Positions 1-7,415 of a DNA stretch of 64,000 bases are shown piece after piece; within the stretch, counting starts at the first letter, position 1, and each line of letters starts with the position of its first letter. The stretch lies in assembly GCF_003330845.1 (NCBI RefSeq), contig NZ_CP026121.1:6243501-6307500 (forward strand), read 5' to 3'. Below the pieces are notes generated by a model. That model saw only the letters and a list, made by a program, of their open reading frames with translations. It searched no databases and was not told where the DNA came from. The position numbers were made by a program, and so were the translations under genes. The stretch is from Streptomyces sp. Go-475. GTDB taxonomy: Bacteria > Actinomycetota > Actinomycetes > Streptomycetales > Streptomycetaceae.

Positions 1-90
1 CAGGGGAGCGCCACAGCGCTGAGAGTGCGGCACCCGGCCGCAGACCCTCCGAACCTGGCCCAGGTCATTCTGGGTAGGGAGATCGGTCAC
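1..90 (+). ncRNA. TPP (thiamine pyrophosphate) riboswitch
   Basis: The conserved THI-box pieces are present in order: GGGGAGC near position 4, GCTGAGAGTGCGG near 18-30, GACCCTCCGAACCTGG near 43-58 and CTGGGTAGGGAG near 70-81. Known TPP aptamers contain a CTGAGA loop, an ACCCTT-GAACCTG strand and a closing GGGTAGGGA strand. The 5' strand of P1 may begin just before the window. A strong hairpin and then a thiamine-type ABC importer follow, so it most likely switches importer expression off when TPP is abundant. Confidence 0.93.
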
Positions 91-105
91 CACTCGAGCT
101 GTTGC

Positions 106-140
106 GCCCTGCCCGGGACCCCGGAAGTCCCGGGCAGGGC
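106..140 (+). terminator. Riboswitch expression-platform hairpin
   Basis: Perfect 14-bp arms (106-119 and 127-140, GCCCTGCCCGGGAC and its complement) enclose a 7-nt loop between the aptamer and the ribosome binding site AGGAGG (163-168). No real U-tract follows, as is common for streptomycete terminators. It is read as the terminator of the riboswitch; no clean competing antiterminator was identified by eye. Confidence 0.7.
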
Positions 141-174
141 CGCGTCTTCTCCTGGTCACTCCAGGAGGAATCCA

Positions 175-1260
175 GTGAGCATCAACATCAGGCGGCTGAC
201 GGCGGTGGCCGTCGGGCTCGGCATGGTCGGCACGCTGGCCGCGTGCGGGTCGTCCGACGGCTCCCAGGGGGCCGGCGACTCCAAGACCGTGACGCTCGTC
301 AGCCACGACTCGTGGGCCGCGTCCAAGGACGTCATCGCGGCCTTCGAGAAGCAGTCCGGCTACAAGGTCCGGGTCCTCAAGGACGGCGACGCCGGGCAGG
401 CCGTGAACAAGGCCATCCTGACCAAGGACAACCCGCAGGGCGACGTCTTCTTCGGCGTCGACAACACGCTGCTGTCCCGCGCCCTCGACAACGGACTGTT
501 CCAGCCGTACGAGGCGAAGGGGTCGGAGCGGATCAAGGCCGCGTACCGGGTCGACCAGGAGCAGCACCGCGTCACGCCCATCGACACCGGCGACATCTGC
601 GTCAACTACGACAAGAAGTACTTCGCCGACCACAAGCTGGAGCCGCCGCGGAGCTTCGACGACCTGGTGAAGCCGCAGTACAAGAACCTGCTCGTGACCG
701 AGAACGCCTCCGCGTCCTCGCCCGGCCTCGGTTTCCTGCTCGGCACCGCCGCGAAGTACGGGGACGACGGCTGGGCGGGCTACTGGAAGAGGCTCAAGGC
801 CAACGGCGTGAAGGTCGTCGACGGCTGGGAGCAGGCCTACAACGAGGAGTTCTCCGGCTCGGCCGGCGGGAAGAAGGCCAAGGGCGACCGGCCGCTCGTC
901 GTGTCGTACGCCTCCTCGCCGCCCGCCGAGGTCGTCTTCGCCGACCCGAAGCCGGCCACGGCCCCGACCGGGGTCGCCGAGGGCACCTGCTTCCGGCAGG
1001 TCGAGTACGCGGGGCTGCTCAGCAACGCCAAGAACGCCAAGGGTGGCAAGGCCCTCCTCGACTTCCTCGTCAGCGAGAGGTTCCAGCAGGACATGCCGCT
1101 CAACATGTTCGTGTACCCGGTGACCGAGGGCGCCCAGGTGCCGCCGGAGTTCGTGAAGTACGGGCCGCAGGCGAAGGACCCCGAGACCATGGACCCGGCG
1201 AAGATCGCCGACCACCGTGACCAGTGGGTCAAGTCGTGGACCTCACTCGTACTGAAGTAG
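175..1260 (+). CDS. thiB: Thiamine ABC transporter substrate-binding lipoprotein
   Basis: Periplasmic-type binding protein that would capture thiamine, or a thiamine precursor, outside the membrane. The GTG at 175 is preferred over the upstream in-frame ATG at 25: AGGAGG lies 7 bases before it and translation then begins with a lipoprotein signal (basic INIRRL, hydrophobic stretch, lipobox LAAC). The upstream start would run through the riboswitch. The mature part, about 340 residues, resembles the TbpA/ThiB branch of iron/thiamine binding proteins, including the GVDNTLLSRALDNGLF region. It is the first gene of a three-gene set with a fused permease and an ATPase. The TPP riboswitch upstream is the main support for a thiamine substrate; the exact ligand is inferred. 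Confidence 0.88.
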   Translation: MSINIRRLTAVAVGLGMVGTLAACGSSDGSQGAGDSKTVTLVSHDSWAASKDVIAAFEKQSGYKVRVLKDGDAGQAVNKAILTKDNPQGDVFFGVDNTLLSRALDNGLFQPYEAKGSERIKAAYRVDQEQHRVTPIDTGDICVNYDKKYFADHKLEPPRSFDDLVKPQYKNLLVTENASASSPGLGFLLGTAAKYGDDGWAGYWKRLKANGVKVVDGWEQAYNEEFSGSAGGKKAKGDRPLVVSYASSPPAEVVFADPKPATAPTGVAEGTCFRQVEYAGLLSNAKNAKGGKALLDFLVSERFQQDMPLNMFVYPVTEGAQVPPEFVKYGPQAKDPETMDPAKIADHRDQWVKSWTSLVLK

Positions 1261-2900
1261 CCCTCCGGAGGCGGGGCGCGGCGGCGCGGTTCGGTCTGCT
1301 GGCCGTGCCCGTCGCGTTCTTCGGGGTCTTCTTCGCCTATCCGGTCGCCGCGATCGTCGCGCGCGGCCTGAAGGCCGACGGGGCCTGGCACCTCGGGCGG
1401 ATCGGGGAGGTGCTGGCGCAGTCCGACGTCCGGCACGTCCTGTGGTTCACCACCTGGCAGGCGCTCGTCTCCACCGCGCTCACGCTGCTGGTCGCGCTGC
1501 CCGGCGCGTATGTCTTCGCGCGCCTGGACTTCCCCGGCAAACACGTGCTGCGGGCGGTCGTGACCGTGCCGTTCGTGCTGCCGACGGTCGTCGTCGGTAC
1601 GGCGTTCCTGGCGCTGGTCGGGCGCGGCGGGCTGCTCGACGAGCTGTGGGGCGTGCGGCTGGACACCACGGTGTGGGCGATCCTGCTCGCGCACGTCTTC
1701 TTCAACTACGCGGTCGTCGTGCGGACCGTCGGCGGGCTCTGGGCGCAGCTCGACCCGCGGCAGGAGGAGGCCGCGCGGATGCTCGGCGCGTCGCCCCTGA
1801 AGGCCTGGCGGCAGGTCACGCTCCCGGCCCTCGCGCCCGCGGTGGCCGCCGCCGCGCTGATGGTGTTCCTGTTCACCTTCACCTCCTTCGGCGTCGTCCA
1901 GATCCTCGGCGGGCCCACCTTCTCGACCCTGGAAGTGGAGATCTACCGGCAGACGTCCGAGATCTTCGACCTGTCCACGGCGGCCGTGCTGACGCTGGTC
2001 CAGTTCGTCGCGGTGGGGGCGGTCCTCGCCCTGCACGCCTGGACCGTGCGGCGGCGGGAGACGGCGCTGCGGCTGGTGGACGCCGCCGGGACCGCGCGCC
2101 GGCCGCGCGGCGCCGGGCAGGGGGCGCTGCTGGGCGGGGTCCTGGCCACCGTGGTCGTGCTGCTCCTGCTGCCGCCGGCCGTGCTGGTGCAGCGGTCCCT
2201 GGCCGCGCCCGGCTTCGGCTACTACCGGGCGCTCACCAGCGACGACGGGGGAGTGTTCCTGGTCCCGCCGATCGAGGCGGTCGGCAACTCCCTGTCGTAC
2301 GCCGTCGCCGCCACGGCCATCGCCGTGGTGATCGGCTCGCTCGCCGCCGTCGCGCTCACCCGCCGGGACGCCGGGCGGTTCGTGCGCGGCTTCGACGCGC
2401 TGCTGATGCTGCCGCTCGGGGTGTCCGCGGTGACCGTCGGCTTCGGGTTCCTGATCGCCCTCGACGAACCGCCGCTGGACCTGAGGTCCTCCTGGATCCT
2501 CGTGCCGCTCGCGCAGGCGCTGGTCGGGGTGCCGTTCGTCGTCCGGACGATGCTGCCCGTGCTGCGGGCGGTGGACGCGCGGCTGCGGGAGGCGGCCTCG
2601 GTGCTGGGCGCCTCGCCGTGGCGGGTGTGGCGGGAGGTGGACCTGCCGATGGTGCGGCGGGCGCTGCTGATCGCCGCCGGGTTCGCCTTCGCCGTGTCGC
2701 TCGGGGAGTTCGGAGCGACGGTGTTCATCGCGCGGCCCGACAACCCGACGCTGCCGGTGGCCGTGGCCCGGCTGCTGGGGCGGCCCGGCGACCTCAACTA
2801 CGGGCAGGCGATGGCCCTGTCGACGATTCTGATGGTGGTGTGCGCCGTGGCCCTGCTGGTGCTGGAGCGGCTGCGCACGGACCGGACCGGGGAGTTCTAG
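1224..2900 (+). CDS. thiP: Thiamine ABC transporter permease (fused double domain)
   Basis: Membrane permease of about 558 residues with two homologous BPD_transp_1 halves in one chain, as in ThiP and the iron permeases. Each half carries an EAA loop: one near EEAARMLGASPLKAWRQVTLP, the second near REAASVLGASPWRVWREVDLP. About twelve hydrophobic segments can be seen. The GTG at 1224 overlaps the end of thiB by 37 bases, and a second GTG at 1236 is also possible; neither has a convincing Shine-Dalgarno, so coupled translation is likely. The stop is immediately followed by the ATPase start. Confidence 0.88.
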   Translation: MGQVVDLTRTEVALRRRGAAARFGLLAVPVAFFGVFFAYPVAAIVARGLKADGAWHLGRIGEVLAQSDVRHVLWFTTWQALVSTALTLLVALPGAYVFARLDFPGKHVLRAVVTVPFVLPTVVVGTAFLALVGRGGLLDELWGVRLDTTVWAILLAHVFFNYAVVVRTVGGLWAQLDPRQEEAARMLGASPLKAWRQVTLPALAPAVAAAALMVFLFTFTSFGVVQILGGPTFSTLEVEIYRQTSEIFDLSTAAVLTLVQFVAVGAVLALHAWTVRRRETALRLVDAAGTARRPRGAGQGALLGGVLATVVVLLLLPPAVLVQRSLAAPGFGYYRALTSDDGGVFLVPPIEAVGNSLSYAVAATAIAVVIGSLAAVALTRRDAGRFVRGFDALLMLPLGVSAVTVGFGFLIALDEPPLDLRSSWILVPLAQALVGVPFVVRTMLPVLRAVDARLREAASVLGASPWRVWREVDLPMVRRALLIAAGFAFAVSLGEFGATVFIARPDNPTLPVAVARLLGRPGDLNYGQAMALSTILMVVCAVALLVLERLRTDRTGEF

Positions 2901-3920
2901 ATGCTGCTGAGCCTGGAGGGCGCGACGGTCCGTTTCGGTGGGCGGGCCGTGCTGGACGCCGTCGACCTGGAGGTCGCCGAGCACGAGGTCGTGTGCGTGC
3001 TCGGGCCCAGCGGCAGCGGCAAGTCGACCCTGCTGCGCGCGGTGGCGGGGCTGCAGCCGCTCGACTCCGGGCGGGTCTCGCTCGACGGCCGCGACCAGGC
3101 GGGCGTGCCCGCGCACCGGCGGGGCGTCGGGCTGATGTTCCAGGACCACCAGCTGTTCCCGCAGCGGGACGTGGGCGGCAACGTGGCCTTCGGGCTGCGC
3201 ATGCACGGGGCGCAGAAGCGGCAACAGGCCGAGCGCGTCCGGGAGTTGCTGGATCTCGTCGGGCTGCCGGGTGCGGCTCGCCGGGCCGTCGCGGCGCTGT
3301 CCGGAGGAGAGCAGCAGCGGGTCGCGCTGGCCCGGGCCCTGGCGCCGAGCCCCCGGCTGCTGATGCTGGACGAGCCGCTGGGCCAGCTCGACCGGTCGCT
3401 CCGGGAGCGGCTGGTCGTCGAACTCAAGGAGCTGTTCGGCCGGTTGGGCACGACCGTGCTCGCCGTGACCCACGACCAGGGCGAGGCCTTCGCGCTGGCC
3501 GACCGGGTCGTGGTGATGCGGGACGGGCGGATCGCCCAGTCCGGTACGCCCCTTGAGGTGTGGCAGCGGCCCGCCGACGCGTTCGTGGCCCGCTTCCTGG
3601 GCTTCGAGAACGTCGTCGAGGCGACCGTCGGGGCGGAGGCGGCGGACACGCCGTGGGGCAAGGTGCCCGTGCCGGAGGGGGCCCCGCAGGGCACGCGGAC
3701 CCTGCTCGTCCGGCCCGCCGGGGTGCGCCTGGTGCCCGACGGCACCGGCCTGCGCTGCACGGTGGCCGCGCGCACCTTCAGGGGCACCCATGTCGCCGTC
3801 CACCTCCAGCCCGGGGACGCCCCGCGCCTGGAGGCGGCGTGTGCGCTGCGGGCGGCGCCCGAGGTGGGGGACGAGGTCGGGGTGGAGTTCGACGCGACCG
3901 AAATCGTGGTGCTCGACTGA
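2901..3920 (+). CDS. thiQ: Thiamine ABC transporter ATP-binding protein
   Basis: ATPase that would power the ThiBP importer from the cytoplasmic face. Walker A is GPSGSGKST, the signature LSGGEQQRVALARALA, Walker B LLMLDEP, and the switch histidine lies in AVTHDQ. At 339 residues it is longer than the compact ThiQ of enterobacteria (about 230) and has a C-terminal TOBE-like regulatory region from about residue 230. ATG 2901 directly abuts the permease stop, with GGGGAG inside the end of thiP as ribosome binding site. No other ATPase is nearby, so assignment to this importer is secure, while specificity rests on the riboswitch. Confidence 0.87.
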   Translation: MLLSLEGATVRFGGRAVLDAVDLEVAEHEVVCVLGPSGSGKSTLLRAVAGLQPLDSGRVSLDGRDQAGVPAHRRGVGLMFQDHQLFPQRDVGGNVAFGLRMHGAQKRQQAERVRELLDLVGLPGAARRAVAALSGGEQQRVALARALAPSPRLLMLDEPLGQLDRSLRERLVVELKELFGRLGTTVLAVTHDQGEAFALADRVVVMRDGRIAQSGTPLEVWQRPADAFVARFLGFENVVEATVGAEAADTPWGKVPVPEGAPQGTRTLLVRPAGVRLVPDGTGLRCTVAARTFRGTHVAVHLQPGDAPRLEAACALRAAPEVGDEVGVEFDATEIVVLD

Positions 3921-3944
3921 TCGTCGGCAGCCTAAGGTGCGGGC

Positions 3945-4742
3945 ATGACTCGGCTCGCACACGATCGCTACTGCGACGAAATCGCCCATCAGGTAGGCCT
4001 GTTGAGGTCGGTGGTGACCTCCGGCGCCGATCTGTCCGGCACGGTGCCGACGTGCCCGGACTGGTCGCTGGAGGACCTGGTCCGGCACCTGGGCGGTGCC
4101 CTGCGCTGGGTGGAGCTCATCGTGCGGACCCGGGCCCAGGAGGAGGTGCCCGAGGAGGGGGTGCCGGGCTTCGCCGGGCCGGAGGCGCGGGGTGACGCCG
4201 CCGCCCTGGACGCATGGCTGGCGGAGAGCGGTGAGCAGGTCGTCGCCGCACTGCGGGAGGCCGGGCCGGACACCGGCGTGTGGAGCTGGGCGGGGGACCT
4301 CAGCTGCGGATTCTGGGCCCGCCGGGTGACGCACGAGATCACCGTGCACCGCGCCGACGCCGCACTCGCCGCCGGGCTGCCCTACGACGTCGCGCCCGAG
4401 GTGGCCGCCGACGCGATCGACGAGTGGCTGCAGATCGTGGAGTACGTGCAGCGGACCGCGCCGGACGACGCGGTGCGGGAACTGCGCGGCCCGGTCCGCA
4501 GCATCCATCTGCACGCCACCGACGCCCGGCCCGAGCTTGACGCGGAGTGGCTGATAGAGCTGACCGAGGACGGTGTCTCCTGGCGCCGGGGGCATGAGAA
4601 GGCCACGGTCGCCCTGCGCGGACCGCTCACCTCCGTGCTGCTCGCGTTCTACCGCCGACTGCCGCTGGACGCGGAGGAGTTGGAGGTCCTGGGCGACCGG
4701 AAGCTGCTGGAGTTCTGGCTGGAACGGGCGACGTTCGGCTGA
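3945..4742 (+). CDS. Maleylpyruvate isomerase family mycothiol-dependent protein
   Basis: A 265-residue protein of the MDMPI/DinB-like superfamily. The N-terminal helical bundle has the characteristic CPDWSLEDLVRHLGGALRWVE region with a metal-site-type histidine, and a smaller C-terminal SCP2-like domain follows from about residue 170. In actinobacteria such proteins are annotated as mycothiol-dependent enzymes (isomerases or S-transferases), usually of unknown substrate. The ATG at 3945 follows AAGGTG and starts 24 bases after thiQ, so it may be read through from the transporter operon, but nothing ties it to thiamine. Family assignment is good; the reaction is unknown. Confidence 0.78.
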   Translation: MTRLAHDRYCDEIAHQVGLLRSVVTSGADLSGTVPTCPDWSLEDLVRHLGGALRWVELIVRTRAQEEVPEEGVPGFAGPEARGDAAALDAWLAESGEQVVAALREAGPDTGVWSWAGDLSCGFWARRVTHEITVHRADAALAAGLPYDVAPEVAADAIDEWLQIVEYVQRTAPDDAVRELRGPVRSIHLHATDARPELDAEWLIELTEDGVSWRRGHEKATVALRGPLTSVLLAFYRRLPLDAEELEVLGDRKLLEFWLERATFG

Positions 4743-4804
4743 GCCGGGAAGCCGCCATCTGTCTCGTGGCCCGGTGGAGCTGTCTCCTGGCCGGGCGGAG
4801 ACGG

Positions 4805-4843
4805 GACGTGGCCCGCCCCCTGGTGCGGGGGACGGGCCACGTC
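4805..4843. terminator. Bidirectional terminator between convergent genes
   Basis: GACGTGGCCCG (4805-4815) pairs with CGGGCCACGTC (4833-4843), extended inside by C and G runs. It sits between the convergent ends at 4742 and 4859 and can serve both strands. Confidence 0.75.
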
Positions 4844-4858
4844 TTGGTCGGCGGAGCG

Positions 4859-5572
4859 TCAGCTGTCGCTCTTCGCGCCGCGGCGGCGCATGCCGAAGAA
4901 CACCGCACCGCCACCGACGACGACCAGGGCCGCCGCGATGCCGGCGATGATGCCGGTGTTGGAGTTGGCACCGGTCTCGGCGAGGTTCGAGTCACCGGCC
5001 GCCGGGGCGGGCGCGTTCCCCGCCGGCGTGGTGCTCTCGCTCTCCGACGGCGTCGGAGCCGGGGTGCCGGTGTCCTCGGCCGGCTTCGACGGGGAGGCCG
5101 ACGGGGTCGGCGTGGCCGGCGGAGTCGACGCCGGGGGCTCCTCCTCCTTCTTGCAGGCCGTGGCCGGGGTGACGAGGTTCGGCTTGATGTCCTCGTCGAC
5201 GTACGGAGTGGCCTTGACGTGGATGCGGTACTCCGCGTTCGGCTTCCACTCCTCGGCGAAGGTGATGGTGGTGCCCTCGCGCGAGCCCTTGACGACCTGC
5301 TCGCCGACCTTCTTGGCGTCGGCGCCGTTGTTCTGCAGGTACACGGTGACCGTGGCCGGGACGCCGGCGGGGTCCACGTCGGTGACGGTGATGACGCCCT
5401 TGTCGCCGTCGCACTTCGCCTCGGCGGAGAACTCGTTGATGTTGCAGGCGAGCGCGTTGCCGGCGGCACCGAGCGCGAGCGCGGCCGACGCCGAGGCGAC
5501 ACCGAGGACGCGCAGGGAACGAGCGACGGTACGGCGCGAGGCCGTACGGCGGGATACGGACAGAACTGCCAC
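4859..5572 (-). CDS. LAETG-motif cell-wall-anchored surface protein
   Basis: Secreted 237-residue protein. A long signal peptide occupies about residues 14-42 and ends near NALA. The mature part is an approximately 120-residue beta-type domain containing cysteines, then a Pro/Thr/Ser-rich linker at about 140-190. The C-terminus carries LAETG (197-201), a hydrophobic helix and the basic tail RRRGAK. LAXTG is the sorting motif recognised by the class E sortases that also anchor chaplins, so attachment to peptidoglycan is expected. The GTG at 5572 has AAAGGA upstream. A strong promoter lies 80-110 bases further up. The function of the exposed domain is not recognised. Confidence 0.8.
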   Translation of the reverse strand: MAVLSVSRRTASRRTVARSLRVLGVASASAALALGAAGNALACNINEFSAEAKCDGDKGVITVTDVDPAGVPATVTVYLQNNGADAKKVGEQVVKGSREGTTITFAEEWKPNAEYRIHVKATPYVDEDIKPNLVTPATACKKEEEPPASTPPATPTPSASPSKPAEDTGTPAPTPSESESTTPAGNAPAPAAGDSNLAETGANSNTGIIAGIAAALVVVGGGAVFFGMRRRGAKSDS

Positions 5573-5653
5573 GTTTGTCCTTTACAGGATGCGTAATGCG
5601 GGGGGTTGGAGGCAGTGTTGACGGAACATCAGCACTACCGGGAGGCTCACAGG

Positions 5654-5681
5654 TCTATAAGCGCCGCATAAGTAGTGTCAA
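5654..5681 (-). promoter_or_regulatory. Housekeeping-type promoter of the LAETG gene
   Basis: On the minus strand TTGACA (complement at 5676-5681) is followed after 16 bases by TATAGA (complement at 5654-5659), a near-consensus vegetative promoter. Just upstream of the -35 lie the palindromes GCATATGC (5683-5690) and GCAAG-CA-CTTGC (5696-5707), possible operators. Confidence 0.65.
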
Positions 5682-5719
5682 CGCATATGCAGGGTGCAAG
5701 CACTTGCTTTGCCAGCTTA

Positions 5720-6841
5720 TTAACCGCCGAGACGTTTCAACGCCTCGGGTGCCTTCTCGATCCGGTCGACCAGCGCGATCCGCGCCTCCATCGACCGCCC
5801 CTCGGCCAGCGACCGCAGCAGCGGCCACGCCGGCAGCTTCTCCGTCCAGTGCGCCCGGTCCACGAGCACCATGGGCGTCGGCTCGCCGCGCGACTCGTAG
5901 TAGTTGGGCGTCGCGTTGTCGAAGATCTCCTGTACGGTCCCGGCGGCGCCCGGCAGGAACACCACACCCGCGTTCGACCGGGCCAGCAGGCCGTCCTCGC
6001 GGGTGGCGTTGGCGAAGTACTTGGCGATGTGGGACGCGAAGGCGTTCGGCGGCTCGTGGCCGTAGAACCAGGTCGGGATGCCGACGGAACGGCCGCCCTG
6101 CGGCCAGCGGCCGCGTATCTCGAAGGCGGCCGTCGCCCACTGGGTGATCGACGGGGTGAACCGCGGTGCCTTGGCGAGCAGTTCGAGGGACTCGGTGAGC
6201 ATGTCCTCGCCGAACGGGGCGGCGTACGCGCCGAGGTTCGCCGCCTCCATCGCGCCCGGGCCGCCTCCGGTGGCGACCGTGAAACCGGCCCGGGCCAGCT
6301 CGCGTCCGAGCCGGGCGGCACCGGCGTACTCCTGCGTGCCGCGGGCCATCGCGTGGCCGCCCATCACGCCCACCACCCGGGCGCCGGACAGGAGTTCGTC
6401 GAGGGCGTCGGAGACGGAGTCGTCGTGGACCGAGCGCAGCATGGAGGCGTAGATGTCCCGGTCCGCCTTCGTGCGCTGGAACCAGGCGTACGCCTGGGCG
6501 TCGGCGGTGGCCTCGTAGCCGTCCGCCAGCGACGCGAACAGCTCGTCCGGCGTGTAGACATGGCCGCGGTACGGGTCGAAGGGCAGGTCCGGGACCGGCG
6601 GGAAGACCAGGGCGCCGTCGGCGCGGATCTTCGCGGCCGCGTCCTCGCGCATCGCGCAGCCGAGGAAGACCGCGCCCGCGGTGTCCGTGCCGAGCAGTTC
6701 ACGCGTACGGTCCGTCAGGTCGACGGCCTGGACGCGGTAGCCGGCGAGTGTGCCGCGTGCCGAGACGGTGGCGTCGAACTCCTCGAGCGTCTCGATCTCA
6801 CGGTCGTCGTGGTGGGCCGCATGGGCGGGCATCGTCTGCAC
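5720..6841 (-). CDS. LOG family Rossmann-fold nucleotide-binding protein
   Basis: A 373-residue protein with the LOG/lysine-decarboxylase-like fold in its C-terminal two thirds: GGGPGAMEAAN near residue 210 and the PGGxGT-type loop here written LPGAAGTVQE near 310. LOG proteins release free cytokinin bases from nucleotide monophosphates or bind nucleotides. This longer form has an N-terminal extension of about 130 residues, so cytokinin activity should not be assumed. The second glycine of PGGxGT is replaced by alanine. GTG 6841 is taken as start; the ATG three codons on (6832) is an alternative. The stop is TAA. Confidence 0.75.
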   Translation of the reverse strand: MQTMPAHAAHHDDREIETLEEFDATVSARGTLAGYRVQAVDLTDRTRELLGTDTAGAVFLGCAMREDAAAKIRADGALVFPPVPDLPFDPYRGHVYTPDELFASLADGYEATADAQAYAWFQRTKADRDIYASMLRSVHDDSVSDALDELLSGARVVGVMGGHAMARGTQEYAGAARLGRELARAGFTVATGGGPGAMEAANLGAYAAPFGEDMLTESLELLAKAPRFTPSITQWATAAFEIRGRWPQGGRSVGIPTWFYGHEPPNAFASHIAKYFANATREDGLLARSNAGVVFLPGAAGTVQEIFDNATPNYYESRGEPTPMVLVDRAHWTEKLPAWPLLRSLAEGRSMEARIALVDRIEKAPEALKRLGG

Positions 6842-6866
6842 CCGCCCATGCTGGCACAGCCACGTC

Positions 6867-7274
6867 TCAGCCTTCGATGGCCGACGGGTCCATCCACACG
6901 ACCTCGAAGGTGTGGCCGTCCGGGTCGTCGAAGGAGCGGCCGTACATGAAGCCGTGGTCCTGGGTCTCGCCGCTGACGGAGCCGCCCGCAGCGACCGCCT
7001 TCTCGACCAGTTCGTCGACCTTCTCGCGGCTCTCGGCGCTCAGCGCGATCAGCACCTCGCTGGTCCGCTTCGGGTCCGCGATCTCCTTCTTGGTGAACTG
7101 GGCGTACTTCTCCTTCGTGAGCACCATCACGACGATGGTGTCGCTGATCACGACCGAGGCGGCCGTGTCGTCGCTGAACTGCTCGTTGATCGAGTAGCCG
7201 AGCTCCGTGAAGAACTTCTTGGAGGCGTCGAGGTCGTTGACGCACAGGTTCACGAAGATCATCTGCTGGTACAT
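6867..7274 (-). CDS. VOC family (glyoxalase-like) protein
   Basis: Small 135-residue protein with the paired beta-alpha-beta-beta-beta units of the vicinal oxygen chelate superfamily. It starts MYQQMIFVNLCVNDLDAS and ends with the family strand DPDGHTFEVVWMD, whose Glu is the usual metal ligand. It resembles lactoylglutathione-lyase-like proteins of unassigned substrate. The ATG at 7274 is preferred to the in-frame start at 7340 because GGGAGA lies 7 bases upstream and the earlier residues are low complexity. It stands alone between the ABC pair and the LOG gene. Confidence 0.78.
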   Translation of the reverse strand: MYQQMIFVNLCVNDLDASKKFFTELGYSINEQFSDDTAASVVISDTIVVMVLTKEKYAQFTKKEIADPKRTSEVLIALSAESREKVDELVEKAVAAGGSVSGETQDHGFMYGRSFDDPDGHTFEVVWMDPSAIEG

Positions 7275-7342
7275 GCGGGTCTCTCCCATCGGGTCCGTGT
7301 CGTTACGCGGGGATAGACCGGGGTACGGAGCGGAACTCATCG

Positions 7343-7367
7343 CCGTTCGAAGATTTTTTTCGTACGG
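7343..7367. promoter_or_regulatory. Inverted repeat upstream of the VOC gene
   Basis: CCGTTCGAA (7343-7351) and TTCGTACGG (7359-7367) form near-perfect 9-base arms round a T-rich centre, in the gap between the ABC permease stop and the VOC gene. It could be an operator or part of a terminator; no factor is recognised. Confidence 0.4.
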
Positions 7368-7415
7368 ATTTTCCCGACGGCTGCCAGCGGGCTTACGGCA
7401 CGCTTCCGGTGGGCT

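Noticed and set aside
837..4595. 1252-residue open frame on the minus strand
   Set aside because: Antisense shadow of thiBPQ; composition is Arg/Gly/His/Pro-rich with no domain, while the plus strand carries clear ABC genes.
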